Position numbers and translations under genes: made by a program. Positions 58,767-64,000 of a stretch of DNA of 64,000 bases are shown in pieces. Source of the stretch: Takakia lepidozioides (Eukaryota; Streptophyta; Takakiopsida; Takakiales; Takakiaceae); contig CM060731.1 of NCBI GenBank assembly GCA_030704615.1, forward strand, positions 17,298,001-17,362,000, written 5' to 3'. The first letter of the stretch is position 1, and each line of letters begins with the position of its first letter. The notes under the pieces are model-generated. The model did not search any database. It was not told where the DNA came from and saw only the letters and a list, made by a program, of their open reading frames with translations.

Positions 58767-60560
58767 TTATAAATTGAGACGTGGCCGCCGCTTCCGCATC
58801 CACGTCACACTGATGGCTGATGGCTGATGGCTGATAGCTGATAGACTAGCAAATCCCGCTGCATGCATAGAGAACACATACTGCTTCAAGCCGTTCTTTT
58901 GCATTCCTTCATATAGTTGTAGGACCTCCTTATGACAACCATGTTGTGCTATCCTGCGATCATTGCATTCCACGACACCACATCTCATTCAGCCATATTG
59001 TCGAACATTCCCTTTGCATCCTCCATGCACCCACATTTGGCATACATGTCCACCAGGGCAGAGTTCAGGATCACATCTGGTACAATTCCAGCTCTGACGA
59101 TGTCGCCATGCACCTCTTCGCCCTTTTCCAAGGCTGTCAGGCTTGCATACGCACTGCAAACGCACACAAATGTGATGTGGTCGGGCTTCACCCGTCGCAG
59201 ATCATTTGCTTATAGGTCTCCAAAGCCTCCATCCCACGTCCCTACTGTGCATACCCTACAAGCACCGCACTCCACGACACCACACCTCGTTCAGCATAGT
59301 GTCGAACACTCCCTTTGCATCCTAGATGCACCCACATTTTGCAAACATATCCACCAGGGTATTGTTTAGAATGATAGCTGGTACAATTCCAGCTCTGAAG
59401 ATGTCGCCATGGACCTCTTTCCCCTTTTCCAGAGCTGCCAGGGCAGTGTTTAGAATGACATTTGGTACAATTCCAGCTTTGACGATATCCCCATGCACCT
59501 CTTTGCCCTTTTCTAGGGCTGCCAGGCTTGCACGACGCCACATCTTGTTCAGCCATAGTGTTGAACACTCCCATTGCGTCCTAGATGCACCCACATTTTG
59601 CAAACATGTCCACCAGGGTATTGTTCAGAATGAAATCTGGTACAATTCCAACTCTGAAGATGTCGCCATGGACCTCTTTGCCCCTTTCCAGAGCTGCCAA
59701 GCTTGCACATGCATTGCAAACGCACCCAAACGTGATGTGGTCGGGCTTAACCCCTTCTCCCATCATTTGTTCATAAGTCTCCAAAGCCTCCATACCACGT
59801 TCTTGCTGTGCATACCCTGCAAGCATCGCGTCCAATGGCACCACATCTCGTTCAGCCATAGTGTTGAAAACTCCCTTCGCATCCTTAATGCACCCACATT
59901 TGGCATACATGTCCACCAGAGCAGTTTGCAGAATGGCATCTGGTACAATTCCAACTTTGACGATGTCACCATGGACCTCTTTCCCCTTTTCTAGAGCTCC
60001 CCGGCTTGCACACGCATTGTAAACACAAACAAATGTGATGTGGTTGGGCTTCACCCTTTCGCGCAGCATTTGCTCATAGGTCTCCAAAGCATTCCTACCA
60101 CATCTGTGCTTGGTAAATCCTGCCAACATTATGTTCCACATGATCAAACATCATTGAGGCATTCTGTTTAACACTTGGTGAGCATCCATGATGCTCCCAC
60201 ACTTAACATACATGTTGACAAGGGAGTTGAGTAGAAAAAAATTGACGTGAATCCACTTTGGATAATGTGAGTGTGCACCTGCTTTCCAACTTCCAGACCT
60301 CCCATCTTGATGCACTTAAGCAAGAGATAAGCATACGTATCTGAATCTGCTGAAATGCCTCCTTGGTTTATAGTCTGTAGAGCCTCTACCAGTCTGCCTG
60401 TCGCACAAAGTATCTTCACATGCCCAGAAGTGCCAGAAGAGGTATTGTGGACTCCCTCTCTTGATCCTCTTTCAGAAGCTGTGGCCATGGATGAGGTGCA
60501 TGATTTCATCAACTGTGCCGCTGCAACTGTTGCATTCAGTTGACCATCTACCCAGAGAGA
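58767..60560 (-). pseudogene. PPR gene copy 1 (PLS-type), frameshifted
   Basis: Reading leftward: a leader with VDGQLNATVAAAQLMKSC (60560-60500), TINQGGISADSDTYAYLLLK and GGLEVGKQVHTHIIQSGF. After a frame change come repeats at 60147-59581 (MYAKCGCIKDAKGVFNTMAE, GYAQQERGMEALETYEQMM, VKPDHITFGCVCNACASLAA). More repeats follow at 59603-59322 and 59191-58985, and an end at 58988-58767 (QHGCHKEVLQLYEGMQKNG). The 35-residue P/L/S repeat pattern is that of organelle RNA-binding and RNA-editing PPR proteins. At least three frame changes occur (near 60170, 59570 and 59300). No E or DYW C-terminal domain is visible. Confidence 0.75.
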
Positions 60561-60601
60561 CCACTTATAAAGCTGACACTGTCCGGCTTCAAGCCGTTCT
60601 T

Positions 60602-62384
60602 TTACATTCCTTCAAATAGTTGTAGGACCTCCCTATGACAACCATGTTGGGCATATCCTGCGATCATTGAATTCCACGACACCACATTTCGTTCAGTCAT
60701 CCTGTCTAACACTCCCTTTGCATCCTCGATGCACTCACATTTGACATACAGGTCCAGCAGGGCAGTGTTCAGGATGACATCTGGTACAAATCCAGCTTTG
60801 ACGATGTCACCATGGACCTCATTGCACCTTTCCAGGGCTGCCAGGCTTGCACAAGCATTGCAAACGCAAACAAATGTGATATGGTTGGGCTTCACCCTTT
60901 CGCACATCAATTGCTCATAGGTCTCCAAAGCCTCCATCCCGCCCCTTGCTGTGCATATCCTGCAATCATTGCACTCCACGACACCACATTTCTTTCAGCC
61001 ATATTGTCGAACACTCCCTTTGCATCCTCGATGCACTCACATTTGACATATATGTCCAGCAGGGCAGTGTTCAAGATGACATCTGGTACAAATCCAGCTT
61101 TGACGATGTCACATGCATGGACCTCATTGCACCTCTCCAAAGCTGTCAGGCTTGCACACGCATTGCAAATGCAAACAAACGTTATGCGGTTGGGCTTCAC
61201 CCCTTCGCACATCATTTGCTCATAGGTCTCCAACGCCTCCATCCCGCGCCCTTGCTGTGCATATTCTGCAATCATCGCCCTCCACAACACCACATCTCCT
61301 TCAGCCATACTGTCGAAAACTCCCTTTGCATCCTCGATGCACTCACATTTGACATACATGTCCAGCAGGGCAGTGTTCAGAATGACATTGGGTACAATTC
61401 CAGATGTGACGATGTCACCATGGACCACTTTGCACCTTTCCAGAGCTGCCAGGCTTGCACACGCATTGCAAATGCAAACAAACATTATGCGGTTGGGCTT
61501 CACCCCTTCCCCCATCATTTGCTCATAGGTCTCCGAAGCCTCCATCCCGCCCCTTGCTGTGCATATCCTGCAATCATCGCCCTCCACGACACCACATTTC
61601 TTTCAACCATACTGTCAAAAACTCCCTTTGCATCCTCGATGCACTCACATTTGACATACATGTCCAGTATGGCTGTGTTCAGGATGACATCTGGTACAAA
61701 TCAGCTTTGACGATGTCACCATGACCTCATTGCACCTTTCCAAGGCTGCCAGGCTTGCACACGCATTGCAAATGCAAACAAACGTCAACAAGCTTCTCCT
61801 CATCTATGTTATCTGTTTTTGGATACTTTCCTGCTGCCACATCGGCAGTAACTTGTCAAAGTCACTCCTAACCACCACAGATACACCCAACGAGCTAACT
61901 TACAGAATTCAATATGCATCTCAGGGCCGAGTCTGATGAGAGGGCAAAACAGGCAGATTCAGCCATATTGTTGAACACTCCCTCCACATTTGGCATACAT
62001 GTCCACAAGGGTATTGTTCAGAATTACATTTGGTACATTTCCAGCTTTGACGATGCAACCATGGACCTCTTTGCCCTTTTCCAGGGCTGCCAGGCTTGCA
62101 CACGCACACAAACGTTATGTGGTCAGAAAAGTATTCATTCCACAGCTTCGCCTCAACTCTGTTACCTGTTTTTGGCTGCTTTCCTGTTGTGAGGGAAAAA
62201 CTAGGTGAAATGTGTTGAAGAAGGTGCCTTGATTAGCAATGCCTGATTTTATCAATTGTGCCGTTGCTTCTGCGGCTTCCAGTTGACCATCTACCCATGC
62301 AGGTTTCTTGTAGCTATCGATCCACATGGAATCACAGGTATTCTTGTGCTTGAAATCTGGCCTCTTGGATGAATCTAGACCCAA
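60602..62384 (-). pseudogene. PPR gene copy 2, frameshifted, fused head-to-tail to copy 1
   Basis: The leader at 62384-62115 (WVDGQLEAAEATAQLIKSGI) matches the copy 1 leader. Repeats follow at 62109-61921, 61720-61600, 61587-60907 (226 codons open, three PPR units including ACASLAALERCKVVHGDIV and MYVKCECIEDAKGVFDSMAE) and 60979-60602. The last unit ends QHGCHREVLQLFEGM, a TAA, then KNGLKPDSVSF, and passes within about 20 codons into the leader of copy 1. The repeats differ from copy 1 by few substitutions. They differ among themselves so little that recent unit duplication is likely. Frame changes near 62110, 61700 and 60980 disable the gene. Confidence 0.75.
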
Positions 62385-62465
62385 ACTCTATCCCTGCTCT
62401 GAGCTAACGAGTTAAATTCAATATGCATCTCAGGGCCGAGTCTGATGAGAGGGCAAAACAGCCTG
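61911..62465. repeat. 49-bp direct repeats between PPR pieces
   Basis: The word ATTCAATATGCATCTCAGGG followed by CCGAGTCTGATGAGAGGGC and AAAACA occurs at 61906-61951 and 62416-62461, 510 bp apart. It marks the ends of a segmental duplication within the PPR locus. Confidence 0.85.
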
Positions 62466-62546
62466 ATATAGGTCTAAGAAGAAGGTGCCCTCACCACATT
62501 GTCCTTGAATAGAGATGCATGACAACTCTGCCTCTAGCAAGCATTG

Positions 62547-62830
62547 CTAAATCTCGAACACTTCAAGCACACCACCTGTCACGCGACGTCGTTCAGGCAT
62601 ATTGTTGAACACTCCCTCCGCATCCTCAATGCTCCCACATTTGGCATACATGTCCACGAGGGTATGGTTCATTATGTACAATTCCAGCTTTGGCGATGCA
62701 ACCATGCACCTCTTTGCCCTTTTCCAGCACACGCACTGCAAACACATACAAACGTGATGTGGTCCGGCTTCACCCCTTCCCCCATCATTTGCTCATAGGT
62801 CTCCAAAGCCTCCATCCCGCACCCTTGCAG
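62547..62830 (-). pseudogene. Isolated PPR fragment
   Basis: The frame reads EGVKPDHITFVC-like then NHTLVDMYAKCGSIEDAEGV and FNNMPER, with a short deletion between helices. It looks like one further damaged copy of the unit at 58.8-62.4 kb. Sequence 62830-64000 shows no recognisable gene. A short duplicated phrase GGGCAG-TTCCAAA-AA-TTGACG occurs near 63256 and 63315. Confidence 0.6.
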
Positions 62831-64000
62831 CCTATGTCAAACTTGACTTCAAACCAACTCTGAAATGAAGGCCATTGCAATCATAGTCAAACAGTTCTGT
62901 TCAAATTTCAACTTTTCTTTTCTCACTTCAATGTGAGTTCTATCCACAAGACCTCAACTTCAGTAAATACCTTCTCCATGACAAATCCCCTCCACTACAC
63001 TTCTCCATAGCGTTCACCATCTAGTTGTTTTCTGTTTCCGTATCACTCAAATTCTTGAACTTTACAACCCTCACTGGCTCACCCAATGTCGAAAGCCACA
63101 TTAAGACATTTCTATGCTTGATCCTTCATCTGCCAAGACAATCTACCTCAGCATGGATTTCCTCAATTCGTTGAGAGCTTGCAGCTTGCAAGGTGAACGA
63201 TGGCGGAAAACACAGAGCTCCTGCAGTTCAAGAAGATCAAGATCCGGGCATTGCGGGCAGTTCCAAAAAAGTTGACGCGGCGATTTTTATTGGCATATTT
63301 CGGGCGGGCAATCCGGGCAGATTCCAAAGAAATTGACGACGACGATGATGTGTCTATGATGACTTGGCTATGATGATGTGGCGACAAAATGTGACGACGA
63401 TGACATGGCACTATGGCACCCTATTCCTGCTCTACGCTAAACTAGCTTCCGACCTTCGGTCGTCGCTAGAACTAGGGCTTCGCGTTGCTCCGCACTACTA
63501 GCGACAAATTCTGAGAACTATGTTCAATTTTTCTCAAGAAAGGGGTGGGTCGTCCCCACGGTGTTACATGCAGAGATCCCGTGTTTTGTTTTTATCTGGA
63601 AGAAAATTGGCGGATCTGCATTTCAATGTTCAATTTTCACAGGCCACATCCATCAATAACAACATACCCAAATACCCTTACATTCACTATATGAACTTTC
63701 AAGCATCCACAATGGGATTGGATCTTGGTGGGTTAAGGCTAGCTTTTGACAATATTCATGCAAGTTCGTCAAGGGCTCCATCCAAAGCCATACCACGAGA
63801 AACAAACAAACTTGTCCAAATTTAAGATGCTGAACAAACTTGTGCACATGGCTGCCCCTCTCATCAAGCTCATTAAAATTCGTATTCACCTCCATCTTCA
63901 AGCCTTGGAGAAGCTCCACCACCCAAACCCAGAATTAGGACAGCACTCTGATTTCCATCCATTGTCACCAACACTAGCATCTTTCCAAGAAAACATCATT

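Noticed and set aside
59326-59994. Plus-strand 222-codon frame in the PPR locus, and similar ones up to 61.7 kb
   Set aside because: All are antisense shadows of the minus-strand PPR repeats.

Overview
The window is nuclear DNA of a plant-lineage eukaryote, most likely a non-seed land plant (moss, liverwort, hornwort, lycophyte or fern) or a close streptophyte relative. The evidence is three spliced genes with plant-type architecture (a TrhO/rhodanese gene, a START-domain lipid-transfer-like gene, an MMD1/MS1-class PHD-finger gene), tandem PLS-type pentatricopeptide repeat (PPR) sequence, GT-AG introns of mostly 50-500 bp, and a heavy load of decayed transposons. I cannot fix the species from sequence alone. 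No rRNA, tRNA or CRISPR array was recognised.

Layout. 0-2.5 kb: a decayed MULE-like DNA transposase gene on the minus strand, cut by the window edge. 2.7-7.1 kb: three arrays of short perfect or near-perfect palindromes sharing the core AAATTCGGCGCCGAATTT. 5.4-9.6 kb (+), 18.9-20.9 kb (-) and 12.1-18.9 kb (-): three members (A, B, C) of one unusual gene family whose products carry a beta-class amino-methyltransferase-like fold with an altered catalytic motif (DIPDG or DIPNG instead of DPPY). Copy C also carries a ParB-like DGNHR motif. A and B share a 2-kb inverted repeat. B and C lie inside a 9.4-kb block (11.75-21.19 kb) that splits a decayed DUF7869-type transposon gene in two. A second, unrelated palindrome family, built on the arms ACCTTGCG/CGCAAGGT, is sprinkled through copy C introns and the B flank.

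22-26 kb: AT-richer sequence with degenerate telomere-like motifs and a broken reverse-transcriptase-type retroelement. 25.8-28.6 kb (+): an apparently intact five-exon TrhO-family gene, 478 codons. 28.6-35.6 kb: gene-free, with a hAT-like miniature element (775 bp) and short duplications. 35.6-39.2 kb (-): an apparently intact six-exon START-domain membrane protein gene, about 434 codons. 39.2-46.9 kb: gene-free, with a 45-bp minisatellite, a fold-back element and a second hAT-like miniature element (332 bp). 47.0-49.7 kb (-): an apparently intact three-exon PHD-finger gene, 690 codons. 50-58.7 kb: fragments of Ty3-type LTR retrotransposons, two primer-binding-site-like motifs and a SWIM-finger transposase remnant. 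58.8-62.8 kb (-): at least two tandem, frameshifted PPR gene copies. The last kilobase holds nothing I recognise.

The three intact genes are ordinary housekeeping or developmental genes and do not form a functional unit. The most unusual content is in the first 21 kb: a multi-copy eukaryotic ParB-like/methyltransferase-like gene family, embedded in mobile DNA and closely associated with two independent families of clustered palindromes.
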